A DNA stretch of 64,000 nt from Antarcticibacterium sp. 1MA-6-2 (GTDB lineage Bacteria; Bacteroidota; Bacteroidia; Flavobacteriales; Flavobacteriaceae), in the NCBI RefSeq assembly GCF_021535135.1, contig NZ_CP091036.1, positions 372,001 to 436,000 on the forward strand, in the 5' to 3' direction. The notes below the pieces were generated by a model. The model had not been told where the DNA came from. It ran no database searches and saw only the letters and a program-made list of their open reading frames with translations. Position 1 is the first letter of the stretch. The number at the start of each line of letters is the position of its first letter. Of this stretch, positions 9,596 to 19,297 are shown one piece after another. The position numbers were made by a program, and so were the translations under genes.

Positions 9596-9671
9596 TTAAA
9601 AAAAGGTGTTATCAACCTTTTCAAATATAACAACTTTAGATATTTATGTTTAGTTTTTCCCTCGAATACTT

Positions 9672-10211
9672 TTAAAGGCTGTCTTTTCCTTCATCCAGAT
9701 AGTAATCCTTCTTAATAAGAGTCACCGCCTTTTGTAAGATAAGATTGTTAGGGTAGGTGGTAAGCTCTCCATGGTCATCCCTAAGGTGTAAGTGAAAAGC
9801 CCGAATATCTTCTATTACAGCTTCAATTGGCATGTCCTTGTCATGGATCTTTATTTTATCACCAATTCTATAGGGAAAGGAAAAGAACATGATTATACCC
9901 GAAGTAATATTACTTAGGATCGACCAAATTGCAAATAATGCAACACCTATCACGGCAAATGTTGAAGAGAAGATAAGAGAGAGATCTCTAAGATCCATTC
10001 CCCAGGCAAAAGAGAAGAGAAAAAAAGCAATAATGGAAACCAGGATATTGATATATTTAAACATCAGCTTGGTTCGGGTAATATTTATTTCAGATCTTTT
10101 TCCAACCCGGTGAGCAGCTTTTTTTAATATAAACTGCAGGATTGTTATTACTAATATAATAGCGATGGTATAACCGATTTCGGTCCTGTAGTCGGTAATA
10201 TATTTGTACAT
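9672..10211 (-). CDS. small mechanosensitive ion channel (MscS family)
   Basis: A 179-residue membrane protein: hydrophobic helices at about 12-30, 52-70 and 78-110, then the MscS beta-domain start LSNITSGIIMFFSFPYRIGDKIKI and AVIEDIRAFHLHLRDDHGELTTYPNNLILQKAV, typical of the family. It lacks the long C-terminal domain of E. coli MscS, so it is a minimal member. Predicted role: release of solutes on hypo-osmotic shock. The start overlaps the stop of the upstream lipoprotein gene by one base, so they are co-translated. Confidence 0.9.
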   Translation of the reverse strand: MYKYITDYRTEIGYTIAIILVITILQFILKKAAHRVGKRSEINITRTKLMFKYINILVSIIAFFLFSFAWGMDLRDLSLIFSSTFAVIGVALFAIWSILSNITSGIIMFFSFPYRIGDKIKIHDKDMPIEAVIEDIRAFHLHLRDDHGELTTYPNNLILQKAVTLIKKDYYLDEGKDSL

Positions 10212-11105
10212 TAATTTAAATTCAGGGTGTCCCGCAAAGGTAAATCTTTATTAGAATTTTTAGTCCAGTAATCCATTTTTATAGTTGACAGTTTATTGGC
10301 TGTTGTATAATATTCATTTCCATCGTGGTTAGTTATTTCTGTCCACTTCTCAATCGTATAAGGAAAGGTAGGCTTAAAGTATATCTTCAAACTACGTTTA
10401 AGTTCAGGATAAGTAATCCTGTAAACTGAAAGTTTCCCATCCTGATAAAATTCTGCGGTTGCAGGATGTGGTTTTATTTCTATATGTGCCAATCTTATGT
10501 ATTCAAAAGAAGGTATTATAATTATCTCCCCTGTAGGTAAAAGATCAGGATCTATGCGCAATTGATTCCAAATTTCATTTTCCAGGTGCACCTTGTGAAG
10601 AGAAAGGTCCTCATCTGTTTCCCCGGCGAAATAGGAATGAGAAACTATTTCATATTTTCCCCTGTTATTCAACTGCATATATACCTGGCCACACCATTCC
10701 TGAATAGAAGCCGCAACTTTGAGAGCATGGGATTTGCCTTCAAGAGGATAAAAGCTGCTCTGCATGATTGAATAAGGATAAATTCCGGTTATAAAATTTT
10801 TAGTGGAATTTAATTTTAGAACTTCAATTGTATTTGTAGTTTTCTCATTTGCCTTTACCTGCTCATCTTTTAAAAAATCCTCGGTAACAAAAATGAGTAC
10901 TGCATTTCCTTTTCTGGTTTCTCCATAGCGGGATTGCTCCAGTTCATACGAGGAAATTTCAGCTTTACCCGTAAACCAGTATTCTTTAAATTCTTCGGAA
11001 AGTTCTCTCTGCGGAAGCTCTTCTCCACCACCAGAATTTTTTGAACAGCTAAGCAACTAGTATAACTATAAAAAGAAAAGTTGCAGAAGAGTGCTGAAGT
11101 TTCAT
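10211..11105 (-). CDS. conserved lipoprotein of unknown function (often named after neighbouring Maf), frameshift in signal peptide
   Basis: The main frame (10211 to about 11056) has no ATG start and begins inside a lipobox, LSCSKNSGGGEE. Upstream, ATG 11105 opens a perfect lipoprotein signal peptide, MKLQHSSATFLFIVILVA, which hits a stop exactly at the lipobox. Removing the TAAG-type indel at 11048-11054 would give LVAGC or LVASC followed by SKNSGG. The mature part (about 270 residues) has FKEYWFTGKAEISSYELEQSRYGE and AASIQEWCGQVYMQLNN. Flavobacterial homologues sit next to maf and are sometimes mislabelled septum inhibitor Maf; it shows no Maf motif. Function unknown; probably an outer- or inner-membrane lipoprotein. 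Confidence 0.75.
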
Positions 11106-11136
11106 CCCGGTAATTTTATACTGAAGGTACTAAAAA

Positions 11137-11727
11137 TCAACGGGATGCTATTTCCACTAATGCTTTGTAGACAAGGTGTGTAGGCAAACCAACTACATTA
11201 AAATAGCTTCCTTCCACCCGGGTAATCCCAATGAGCCCTATCCATTCCTGAATTCCATAAGCCCCGGCTTTATCCAGAGGGTGATAATGTTCTATATAAT
11301 AACTAATTTCATCTTTAGTCAAATCCTTAAACGTAACCCTTGTAGTATCGTTAAGAGTTTTTTGACTCTTATTTGTGGTAAAAGTAACAGAGGTAATTAC
11401 CTCGTGTGTTTTCCCAGACATTGATTCGATCATTTTAAATGCTTCAGAAGAAGTTTCAGGTTTTCCCAAAGCTTTTCCTTCGTGCCATACAATGGTATCA
11501 CTGGTAATAAGAATCTCGTGGTCCTTTAAGGCTTTCAGAAAAACTTCTGCTTTTAATTCAGACAAATAATCTGTAATCTCACTGCCACGAAGGGTATCCG
11601 GATACTCTTCCTTTATAGATTTATGGTCTACAATAAATGGAATATCCAGGTCTTTAAGAAACTGGTGCCGCCTTGGAGATCCCGAAGCGAGAATAAGGTG
11701 ATGGTTTTTAAGGATTTCTTTTAGCAT
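11137..11727 (-). CDS. maf: Maf-type nucleoside triphosphate pyrophosphatase
   Basis: Hydrolyses non-canonical or excess NTPs (dTTP/UTP-type in this subfamily) to the monophosphate. Motifs: HLILASGSPRRHQFLKDL at the N-terminus, DTIVWHEGKALGKP with the catalytic Asp, MSGKTHEVITSV, and DKAGAYGIQEWIGLIGITRVEGSYFNVVGLP. I choose ATG 11727 (MLKEILKNH); a longer frame starting at 11757 would overlap ubiA and adds residues not seen in the family. It lies one base after the UbiA stop. Confidence 0.93.
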   Translation of the reverse strand: MLKEILKNHHLILASGSPRRHQFLKDLDIPFIVDHKSIKEEYPDTLRGSEITDYLSELKAEVFLKALKDHEILITSDTIVWHEGKALGKPETSSEAFKMIESMSGKTHEVITSVTFTTNKSQKTLNDTTRVTFKDLTKDEISYYIEHYHPLDKAGAYGIQEWIGLIGITRVEGSYFNVVGLPTHLVYKALVEIASR

Positions 11728-11728
11728 A

Positions 11729-12659
11729 TCAAGTGAGTATAAAAGGGTAAAGACCAATTGACAATAGTCCCAGGATCATGATAAATTTTATAAGGATGCT
11801 AAGCCGGGAAAATTGCTTTTTTGTCTTCGCATTAAGTACATTAATTAAAAAATAGAGAAGAGGTCCTACAATAAGTACTAAAGCGTATAATACTGCGTAA
11901 ATATTATTAAAAAGATATTCATACATATAATAAATAACACAAAATAGAGGGACAAGGCCTGTTGCAAATATTATTTTATTTGCTCTATTCCTTCCCACGG
12001 CTATGGGTAGAGTATTTCTACCTGTATTGTAATCGCCGATAAGATCTTCCTGGTCCTTAACCATTTCCCGCAGCCAGTTAATTAGAAACGCAAAAAAAGC
12101 ATAGTCCAGAAGTATCGAGAAAATTATGGATTGGGTGTGTTGATTTTGAGGAGTTATGGCTAAGTAGGAGATCAAATAACCCCATAATGATAATAACGAA
12201 GGCCACGAGGCTGCTAACCACCAGATTTCCTAATACGAGAATTTGCTTTATGTAAGTAGCGTAAAGGTAGAGCAGAGCTGAAATAATAATAAAAATAGCA
12301 GAAAAGCCCGGCCTGCCAATGATGTTTGAAAGATAAAATCCAATTCCCACCCCGGTTATTGTTAAAGCAATATAGAGATTGTAGGCAGTTTTTTCTGAAA
12401 TATGGTGCGGGATGACACCTTTGTGGGGCTTATTGATCCTATCTGTCTCTACATCGAATATGTCGTTGATAATATTTCCTGCAGCGGCAATATTTACAGT
12501 TGAAAAACATAATAGAAAAAATCCGAAATCACTAAGAGTTATTTCAATTCCGAAGGTTTCGAAAAGAGCATATTTAATTAAAACCTGAGTAGCTATTATA
12601 AGAATCAGGTTTTGATACCTGATCAAATTTAAGAAGGAGAGGAGTGGTTTATAGTTCAA
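11729..12659 (-). CDS. UbiA-family prenyltransferase (geranylgeranylglycerol-phosphate geranylgeranyltransferase-like), split by a frameshift
   Basis: Integral membrane prenyltransferase. The first frame (12659-12160) carries the first Asp-rich motif NIINDIFDVETDRINKPHKG. After an indel at 12158-12165 the second frame continues AITPQNQHTQSIIFS and has the second motif, REMVKDQEDLIGDYNTGRNTLPIAVG. The expected bridge is FDLLPAITP. Total length is about 309 residues. The only start available is TTG at 12659, overlapping the true stop of the SMR gene; a stop codon lies directly upstream in frame. In Bacteroidetes this family is usually annotated as geranylgeranylglycerol-phosphate geranylgeranyltransferase, but the prenyl acceptor is not proven. 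Confidence 0.83.
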
Positions 12660-12983
12660 TTAGAAACAAATTTTAATCCTATAATTGAAATAATTAAGGT
12701 GCTAAGGAAAAACACCCTCCAAAAATGAGCTAAGTTCTTTAAAAACGAATATCCCGAGAAGAACAGTTCCTACTGCGCCTATTCCCGTCCACACGGCATA
12801 GGCCGTACCAATGGGCAGAGTTTGAGTGGCTTTGTATAGCAAAGCCATACTTACGGCCAGAGAAAGTAGAAAACCAACTAACCAATAAGTGGAGGTAGCC
12901 CCTGTTGAAAATTTAGCTTTGCCAAGGCAAAAAGCAAAGGCAACTTCAAATAATCCTGCTATAACAAGAATTACCCAGTTCAT
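12656..12983 (-). CDS. SMR-family small multidrug/guanidinium exporter (SugE-like), C-terminal frameshift
   Basis: Four-helix drug/metabolite exporter. MNWVILVIAGLFEVAFAFCLGKA contains the membrane-embedded Glu of SMR proteins, and LPIGTAYAVWTGIGAVGTVLLGIFVFKE is the GxAYAxWxGxG signature. As written the frame ends early (FLEGVFP). One extra G near 12714-12721 explains this: skipping it gives FLRVFFLSTLIISIIGLKFVSN, the expected fourth helix, ending at 12656. The gene overlaps the kdsC end and the ubiA TTG start. Confidence 0.85.
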
Positions 12984-13501
12984 ATTGCGTGAGGGTTAGA
13001 AAGCCATTTTCCCTGAACTTTCAATACCTGCTCAATTACATCCCGCACACAACCTTTCCCACCTTTTTTATGGGAAACATATCGACTTATTTCTTTTATT
13101 TCGGCAGCCGCATCCTGTGGGCAGCATGGAAGGCCTACAAGTCTCATAGGGTATAAATCGGGGATGTCATCTCCCATATAAAGAACATTTTGTGCGTCTA
13201 CTTCATAAATATCAAAAAATTCGTTTAGTTGCTCTACCTTATCCTGGATCCCCAGATAAATGTTAGTAATGCCTAAATCCCGTAATCTTTTTCTAACGCC
13301 CTCATTTTTTCCGCCAGAGATAATACATACATTATATCCTGCCAGTTGTGCGGTTTTTAATGCGTACCCATCTTTAATGTTCATCGTCCTAAGCAATTCC
13401 CCATCTGTACTCACCTGTATAGAGCCATCTGTAAGTACGCCGTCTACATCAAAAATGAAGGTGTTTATGTGATTAAGGTATTCTTTATAATTCTTTTCCA
13501 T
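12980..13501 (-). CDS. kdsC: 3-deoxy-manno-octulosonate-8-phosphatase (KDO-8-P phosphatase, HAD family)
   Basis: Removes phosphate from KDO-8-P, the step before KdsB. HAD motif I is FDVDGVLTDGS, motif II is in CIISGGKN, and motif IV is YMGDDIPDLYPM. About 173 residues with no cap domain, the usual tetrameric KdsC size. I choose ATG 13501 (MEKNYKEYLNHINTF); ATG 13522 adds MTQSGSS and is possible. The start lies inside the end of the DUF2520 gene and the stop overlaps the SMR gene start by 4 bp, so the run is one operon. Confidence 0.92.
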   Translation of the reverse strand: MEKNYKEYLNHINTFIFDVDGVLTDGSIQVSTDGELLRTMNIKDGYALKTAQLAGYNVCIISGGKNEGVRKRLRDLGITNIYLGIQDKVEQLNEFFDIYEVDAQNVLYMGDDIPDLYPMRLVGLPCCPQDAAAEIKEISRYVSHKKGGKGCVRDVIEQVLKVQGKWLSNPHAI

Positions 13502-14247
13502 GGAGCTGCCGGATTGAGTCATTTAATATTTGATATATTTTTTTTCTTTCTTCAGAAAGCAGAGAGAGATGCATATTTATTACCTGGAGATCATTACGTT
13601 TAGCCGGACTAGGTTTGTGCATCTTTGGGTGCCATATTTGTTGCTTTTGTGGCAGTTTCCAGGACCAAAGGGTGAAGGATCTCAAATGGCAGATCATTCT
13701 CCCGGCAAATTTCGTCTCCAATACTGTACATATAATTGGAGAAATTGCTTACAAATACTGCTGCCAAATGTAAAGCCTTTCTTTGTTCTGATGAGATTTC
13801 ATATACCTTTTCACTTAGCTGCCTGGCAAGTCCTTTTATCTCCTCGAGTTGCTGCTCATTAGCTGCTTCTATGCACAGCGGTACAGTTTTAAAATCCAGA
13901 GCCTTACTCTTTGAAAATGTTTGAAGGGGATAAAGAATTCCTTTTTTGCTGAAATGTTTCAATATCGAGAGAGGTGTTGAACCCGAAGTATGAAGTATCA
14001 TTGCCTCCCTGTAGAGAATCTTTTCTGCCAGCAGGGGAATGGCTTCATCTTTAAGAGCAAGAATATAGATATCTGCCGGAAAAACTTCAGTAAAATCGGT
14101 AGTGACAGGGACTTTATCTTTAAATTCTTCAAGGCTTTTTTTCTGATGATTGTATACCTGGATCACCTCGTAACCTTCAGCTTGAGATAAAGCTGAAAAT
14201 AAATGGGTTGCAACATTTCCGGCTCCAAACAGAACAATACTCTTCAT
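13485..14247 (-). CDS. Rossmann-like and DUF2520 domain protein, split by a frameshift
   Basis: An oxidoreductase-like protein of about 253 residues. N-terminal NAD(P)-binding motif: KSIVLFGAGNVATHLFSAL. The DUF2520 helical domain follows, with GILYPLQTFSKSKALDF and RKALHLAAVFVSNFSNYMYSIGDEI. The frame stops at 13611 (MAPKDAQT) and resumes as GPAKRNDLQVINMHLSLLSEERKKIYQILNDSI after an indel at 13608-13614. Structures of the family resemble 6-phosphogluconate/ketopantoate-type dehydrogenases, but the substrate is unknown. First gene of the run down to mscS. Confidence 0.85.
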
Positions 14248-14646
14248 TCGGCTAAATTACCAAAAAAATAATGTGGCCCGGGATCAGAAATCGAAAAAAT
14301 AGGGGATGTAGAGGTTTAAGAAATAAAAGGAATGCCATGAAAATATCGTTTTTCTCCTGAAATTCATTTTAATCTCCCAGCCGTGGGACTAAAAATTAAG
14401 AACCCGCTTTAAATATAGCCTCCAACTTTTATTAATTCTAACACGACCTCAGGAATTTAATTCTTTGAGAATAGATTTTTACCTGCTGGAAAATACATCA
14501 ATTTTATCGGGAGGATCAATAGAGATTGAGGAGGAGCAGTAGCAAAGTCATTTAAAATTAACATATCTCAACGGTAAATGGTTTGGTATTCGGAGGTCGA
14601 AATGTTTATTATTCGTTAAATTTGCAGCGTTTAAAAAATTACTTTA
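14248..14646. other. 399-bp intergenic region with a promoter for ccsBA
   Basis: Divergent region between the DUF2520 gene and ccsBA. No ORF with coding character and no tRNA was found. A TAAATTTG element at 14617-14624 fits the Bacteroidetes -7 consensus TAnnTTTG and would place a start about 17 bp upstream of the ccsBA ATG. I could not find a matching TTG at the usual spacing. The rest is AT-rich sequence with nothing recognised. Confidence 0.55.
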
Positions 14647-17600
14647 ATGCAGAATAAAATAGCGGCTGTATTGTTCTCAACCAGAATTATGGCAGTCTTG
14701 TTCATTGTATTTTCCATTGCACTTGCCCTGGGAACTTTTATTGAAAGTTGGTACACTATAGAAACAGCAAGAGTACTTATTTATAATACCTGGTGGTTCG
14801 AGGGAATTATGCTCTTTTTTGTTATTAATTTTGCAGGAAATATTTACCGCTACAATCTTCACAAGAGAGAAAAATGGTCTTCCCTCCTCATTCACCTCTC
14901 TTTTGTACTTATTCTTATTGGAGCATTTGTTACCCGCTATATTAGTTATGAAGGAATAATGCCCATTAGAGAAGGAGAAACAACTAATATTTTTCTTTCA
15001 GAAAAAACATATTTAACGGCATTCATAGACGGTGAGATCAATGGGGAACCACGGCGCAGAATAATTGAAAAGCCTGTTCTTCTTGCTCCAGAAACAGAAA
15101 ATGATGTTACCATAAATACCGATTTTAACGGGCAACCCGTCACTATAGAAGTGGTGAATTTTATTCATGGTGCAGAAGAAGGACTTGTACCGAGTGAAAG
15201 TGGAGATAACTATCTTCAAATTGTTGAAGCAGGAGATGGTGGGAGACACGAACATTTTCTTAAAGAAGGAGATGTTGCGAACATCCATAATATGTTATTT
15301 GCCTATAATAAACCTACTGAAGGTGCTATAAATCTTATAGTAGATGAAGATGAAGGAGTTTACCAGATCAATACTCCTTTTGAAGGAACTTATTTAAGAA
15401 TGAGTGATCAACTGCAAGGGGAGGTGAGTGCAGATAGTTTGCAGACTTTCCAGTTAAGATCCCTGTATGATCTTGGAGGAATGCAGTTTGTTGTTCCAGA
15501 GCCTGCTGTGAGAGGCCATTATGATATAGTTCCAACAGAAACCAAGGAGATGGGGCAGGAGAATGCAGTTAGCCTTAAAGTTACAACGGGAGGGGAGTCA
15601 ACCACGGTAAGTATGCTGGGAGCTAAAGGGGTAGTAAATCCTCCTCAACAGGTACAGGTAGGCGGTTTGGATTTGTACCTTAATTATGGTTCCAAGGAAA
15701 TGGAACTTCCTTTCCAAATTAAACTGGATGATTTTATTGCTGAAAAATATCCTGGTACAGAGAGCAATCCCACCCCAAGTTATTCTTCTTTTAAAAGTGA
15801 AGTCACTATTGTGGAAGAGGATGGAATTACCTGGCCTTATGAAATTTATATGAATCACGTTTTGGATAAAGAGGGGTTCAGGTTTTTTCAGGCTTCTTTT
15901 GATCCCGATGAAAAAGGAACAGTACTTTCAGTAAACCATGATTATTGGGGCACCTGGATCACCTATATAGGTTACTCCCTTCTCTATTTAGGACTAATGT
16001 TAATTTTGTTTGATAAAGGAAGCCGCTTTGGAAAATTAAAAGTGTTGCTCGACAAAGTAAAGTCAAGAAAAGCCAAACTGGCAACACTCACAGTATTTCT
16101 GTTTCTGTCTACTGCAGGTTTTGCCCAGGATGCAGATCCTGAACACGGTCACGTGAAAATGTCCAAAACTCAGGTAGATTCTCTTATTGCGACAACTGTA
16201 GTTTCTGATGAGCATGCTGATAAGTTTGGGAAACTTGTAATCCAGGATGCCGGGGGTAGGATGAAGCCTGCCAACACTTTTTCTTCAGAATTGCTTCGGA
16301 AACTCAGCAAAAAAGATTCTTATGAAGATTTAAATGCCGACCAGGTACTTATTTCTATGATCGAGAATCCTGCGTTGTGGTACAATGCTCCTCTTATTTA
16401 TGTAAAGCCTAATAACGACAGTATACATCATATAACAGGTGTTGAAGAAGGCCGGAAGTATTTAGCAATGACAGATTTCTTTGACAGGACGGGAGCTTAT
16501 AAACTATCTCCATTTCTTGAAGATGCTTACAAAGCTTCTGTGCCTAACCAATTTCAAAAAGATTTTATAGACGTAGACCGTAAGGTGAACCTGCTTTTTT
16601 ATGCATTGCAGGGAGAGATGCTGCGCATTTTCCCAATTCCGGGAGATGAAAATAACAAATGGGTATCTTATACAGATGTGGCAGAATCTAATTTTAAAGG
16701 AATGGATTCAGTTTACGTGAGGCAAATCCTGCCCATTTACATGAATACTTTAAGGGAAGCAAGAACCACAGGAGATTACACCCGAGCCGATGAAATGCTG
16801 GAAAGCATAAACGGTTTCCAGAAAAAATTTGGAAGTGAAGTAAGACCTCCTCAGGAAAAGATTAATGCCGAAATTCTTTATAATAAGTACGACATCTTCA
16901 GAAACCTGTTTATGCTCTATATGCTGGCCGGATTGATAATGCTCATATTTGTTATTGTCCAAATCTTTAAAGATTCCAAAGTAATTCGGATCCTTATTGG
17001 TATTAGTGCAATTTCAATTTTAATATTTTTCGTGCTTCATACTCTTGGTTTGGCTGCAAGGTGGTATATCTCCGGCCATGCTCCCTGGAGTGATGCTTAT
17101 GAATCTATGATCTATGTTGCCTGGGCAACAATGTTCTTTGGCCTTGCCTTCGGGAGAAAAAGTAATCTAACAATTGCCTCAACAGCTTTTGTTGCTTCTA
17201 TGATCCTTATGATAGCTCATTGGAACTGGATGGATCCTTCTATAGCCAATTTGGTTCCTGTTCTCGATTCATACTGGTTAATGATCCATGTGTCGGTGAT
17301 AGTTGGAAGTTACGGTCCGTTTACGCTGGGAATGATCCTGGGTGCAGTTTCCCTGTTGTTAATGATCATGACTACAGAGAAGAATAAAGTAAAAATGGAT
17401 TTAAATATTAAAGAGATAACCATAATTACCGAAATGGCCCTGACAGTTGGGTTGGTAATGCTTACTATTGGAAACTTTCTGGGAGGTCAATGGGCGAATG
17501 AAAGCTGGGGAAGGTACTGGGGTTGGGACCCTAAAGAAACCTGGGCTTTGGTTAGTATTATGGTTTATGCTTTTGTTATACACATGAGACTTGTACCAGG

Positions 17601-17847
17601 ACTTCGAAGCCGTTGGTTCTTTAATTTAATGGCCATAGTTGCTTTTGCCAGTATTATGATGACCTATTTTGGAGTGAACTTCTACCTTGCCGGGCTACAT
17701 TCATATGCAAGTGGCGACAAGGTAATTACCCCGACTTTCGTATATTATTCTATAGGAGTTGTGGCTATTCTGGGTGCAGTTTCTTACTGGAAATTTAACA
17801 AGTACTACAGTAAAGGAAACAAGAGATTATCTGAATCTGAAAAATAG
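14647..17847 (+). CDS. ccsBA: fused cytochrome c biogenesis protein CcsB(ResB)-CcsA
   Basis: A 1066-residue System II cytochrome c synthase that exports haem and attaches it to apocytochrome c. The N-terminal ResB-like part has four hydrophobic segments and a large periplasmic domain (about 110-430). A further membrane segment and a second periplasmic region starting near FAQDADPEHGHVKM follow. The C-terminal CcsA part has multiple helices, HTLGLAARWYISGHAPWSDAYESMIYVAW with a candidate haem-ligand His, and the tryptophan-rich haem-handling motif ESWGRYWGWDPKETWALV. The fusion is typical of Bacteroidetes. The reading frame is intact. An IS3-type element is inserted one base after its stop codon, so its native terminator has been separated. 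Confidence 0.94.
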   Translation: MQNKIAAVLFSTRIMAVLFIVFSIALALGTFIESWYTIETARVLIYNTWWFEGIMLFFVINFAGNIYRYNLHKREKWSSLLIHLSFVLILIGAFVTRYISYEGIMPIREGETTNIFLSEKTYLTAFIDGEINGEPRRRIIEKPVLLAPETENDVTINTDFNGQPVTIEVVNFIHGAEEGLVPSESGDNYLQIVEAGDGGRHEHFLKEGDVANIHNMLFAYNKPTEGAINLIVDEDEGVYQINTPFEGTYLRMSDQLQGEVSADSLQTFQLRSLYDLGGMQFVVPEPAVRGHYDIVPTETKEMGQENAVSLKVTTGGESTTVSMLGAKGVVNPPQQVQVGGLDLYLNYGSKEMELPFQIKLDDFIAEKYPGTESNPTPSYSSFKSEVTIVEEDGITWPYEIYMNHVLDKEGFRFFQASFDPDEKGTVLSVNHDYWGTWITYIGYSLLYLGLMLILFDKGSRFGKLKVLLDKVKSRKAKLATLTVFLFLSTAGFAQDADPEHGHVKMSKTQVDSLIATTVVSDEHADKFGKLVIQDAGGRMKPANTFSSELLRKLSKKDSYEDLNADQVLISMIENPALWYNAPLIYVKPNNDSIHHITGVEEGRKYLAMTDFFDRTGAYKLSPFLEDAYKASVPNQFQKDFIDVDRKVNLLFYALQGEMLRIFPIPGDENNKWVSYTDVAESNFKGMDSVYVRQILPIYMNTLREARTTGDYTRADEMLESINGFQKKFGSEVRPPQEKINAEILYNKYDIFRNLFMLYMLAGLIMLIFVIVQIFKDSKVIRILIGISAISILIFFVLHTLGLAARWYISGHAPWSDAYESMIYVAWATMFFGLAFGRKSNLTIASTAFVASMILMIAHWNWMDPSIANLVPVLDSYWLMIHVSVIVGSYGPFTLGMILGAVSLLLMIMTTEKNKVKMDLNIKEITIITEMALTVGLVMLTIGNFLGGQWANESWGRYWGWDPKETWALVSIMVYAFVIHMRLVPGLRSRWFFNLMAIVAFASIMMTYFGVNFYLAGLHSYASGDKVITPTFVYYSIGVVAILGAVSYWKFNKYYSKGNKRLSESEK

Positions 17848-17899
17848 GTGTCTAGTCCTAAATGAGCGATACAGATTATTAAGGATTAAAATTAATTAT

Positions 17900-18688
17900 T
17901 TAAAGCTGAACGATGATCTCATTGTTCAGCTTTTTTGATTTGTACTGTTTTCTTTTTAGGACTAATTGTTGATGCATTTGATGTGGAGTTAGCATATGGT
18001 TTGACAGGTGTGGCCTTAAATGGTTGTAAATTTTTATTGCTTCATCTATTAGCTTTTTTCTTGTTGTGAGGTCAGTATCGTATTTTGCAATATGGAATTC
18101 CTGCTTTAATATTCCATTTATCCGCTCGGCAATGGCATTTTCATAGGGATCATACTTCTCAGTCATACTTGGTTTAATATTGTTTTTATCCAGTACCTTT
18201 TGATAGTCGTTGGAACAGTATTGGAGGCCCCTGTCGGAGTGGTGTATCAAAGGTTGGTCGCTATAGCATCTGTTTTTGACTGCCATCTCCATAGCTCTTA
18301 TTGATCCTGACACATCCAAACTATTCGATACGTCGTGCCCCATTACAACTTTCGAGTAAGCATCTGTGACCAGTGCCAGGTATGCAGGATTCCTCCTATT
18401 GCCCACATAAGTAATATCACTTACCAAAACCTGTTCTGGCCTATTTATTTCTGTGGCACACAATAGGTTTTTGTGCTTTCTAAATCTATGGTGCGAGTCT
18501 GTGGTGATGTGATAGCTTCTCCTGGATTTTATCAGCATATGGTTTGCCCTAAGAATTCTAAAAAGTTTGTCACGTCCTACTTTCAAAGGAACAAGTTCTT
18601 CTTTAAGGATATGGTACAGCTTCTTGCTACCTAGCCTGGGCATCAGTATTCTTACGGGCCGCACCAAGGCAATTACCTTTTGTGCCAC
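17900..18688 (-). CDS. IS3-family transposase OrfB, DDE integrase domain (copy 1)
   Basis: Made mainly as the C-terminal part of an OrfAB fusion. The -1 frame is open from the slippery site at 18817-18823 (KLHARVIDHFKEEHKETIVSSC...), while the first start codon inside it is only a GTG at 18688. DDE residues: DITYVGN, IHHSDRGLQYCS and the final Glu in YDPYENAIAERINGILKQEF. The 3' end of the gene forms a hairpin followed by T residues (17903-17936) that may terminate transcription. Confidence 0.92.
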   Translation of the reverse strand: MAQKVIALVRPVRILMPRLGSKKLYHILKEELVPLKVGRDKLFRILRANHMLIKSRRSYHITTDSHHRFRKHKNLLCATEINRPEQVLVSDITYVGNRRNPAYLALVTDAYSKVVMGHDVSNSLDVSGSIRAMEMAVKNRCYSDQPLIHHSDRGLQYCSNDYQKVLDKNNIKPSMTEKYDPYENAIAERINGILKQEFHIAKYDTDLTTRKKLIDEAIKIYNHLRPHLSNHMLTPHQMHQQLVLKRKQYKSKKLNNEIIVQL

Positions 18689-18765
18689 TTCCTGTTTTTC
18701 AATGGTAGATCTAATGGATCTGTAATATACCTGTCTACTTACCCCGAGTAAATCACAGGAAGAAA

Positions 18766-19200
18766 CTATTGTTTCTTTGTGTTCTTCTTTGAAGTGGTCG
18801 ATAACCCGGGCGTGTAATTTTTTCTGATCTGGATGTCATATTCTTTCTCGGCCATATCTACCAGCATATCGAAGATAATGACTTTCTTATCTGCTCGCTC
18901 GGCAAGATGCTCCGCCCTTGCCTTCTGTTTCTCCAGCAGTTTGACTTTGGCCTCTAGCTCAAGGATTCTTTGTTCAGGTGTTTTTGCCACAATAGTTCCA
19001 GATTGATTCTCCCAATCAAAGTTACCATATTTTCTGAGCCATTCCCTAATTGTTGATTTAGCTTGAATCCCATATTTATGACAAGCTTCTGTCCTGCCTA
19101 GTTGACCAAATTCAATTTCCTGGACAACTTGTAACTTAAAAGAAACAGAGTAATCTTTTTGGGTACGCTTGATATACCCTTTGCTCGCTGATGTTTTCAT
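18766..19200 (-). CDS. IS3-family transposase OrfA (copy 1)
   Basis: 144 residues. DNA-binding helix-turn-helix in DYSVSFKLQVVQEIEFGQLGRTEACHKYG and IREWLRKYGNFDW, then a leucine-zipper-like stretch LELEAKVKLLEKQKARAEHLAERADK used for dimerisation. It overlaps the OrfB frame; a slippery A AAA AAT sequence (plus-strand 18817-18823) sits near its 3' end, where a -1 shift would give OrfAB. Confidence 0.93.
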   Translation of the reverse strand: MKTSASKGYIKRTQKDYSVSFKLQVVQEIEFGQLGRTEACHKYGIQAKSTIREWLRKYGNFDWENQSGTIVAKTPEQRILELEAKVKLLEKQKARAEHLAERADKKVIIFDMLVDMAEKEYDIQIRKNYTPGLSTTSKKNTKKQ

Positions 19201-19253
19201 TACACTAGATTTTTAGTGTATCGCTATTTCAGGACAGGACACGGTTTAAAATT

Positions 19254-19282
19254 AAAAAATCCTGCAAATAGCAGGATTTTTT
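19254..19282 (-). terminator. rho-independent terminator of fumC
   Basis: AAAAAATCCTGC and GCAGGATTTTTT pair around a 5-nt loop, 16 bp after the fumC stop on the minus strand. IS copy 1 is inserted 12 bp beyond it. Confidence 0.85.
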
Positions 19283-19297
19283 AATTTGTAGGAAATA

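Larger units (their letters stand above)
17849..19241 (-). mobile_element. IS3-family insertion sequence, copy 1
   Basis: 1393 bp, ends TGTC...GACA with imperfect 25-bp inverted repeats (TGTCTAGTCCTAAATGAGCG against TGTCCTGTCCTGAAATAGCG, both followed by ATACA). It encodes orfA and orfB in overlapping frames. The flanking triplets are AGG and CGG, not a perfect 3-bp target duplication, unlike copy 2. The right end lies just before the fumC terminator. By eye it is identical to copy 2 at 21126-22518, with the same orientation and a constant offset of 3277. Confidence 0.95.
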
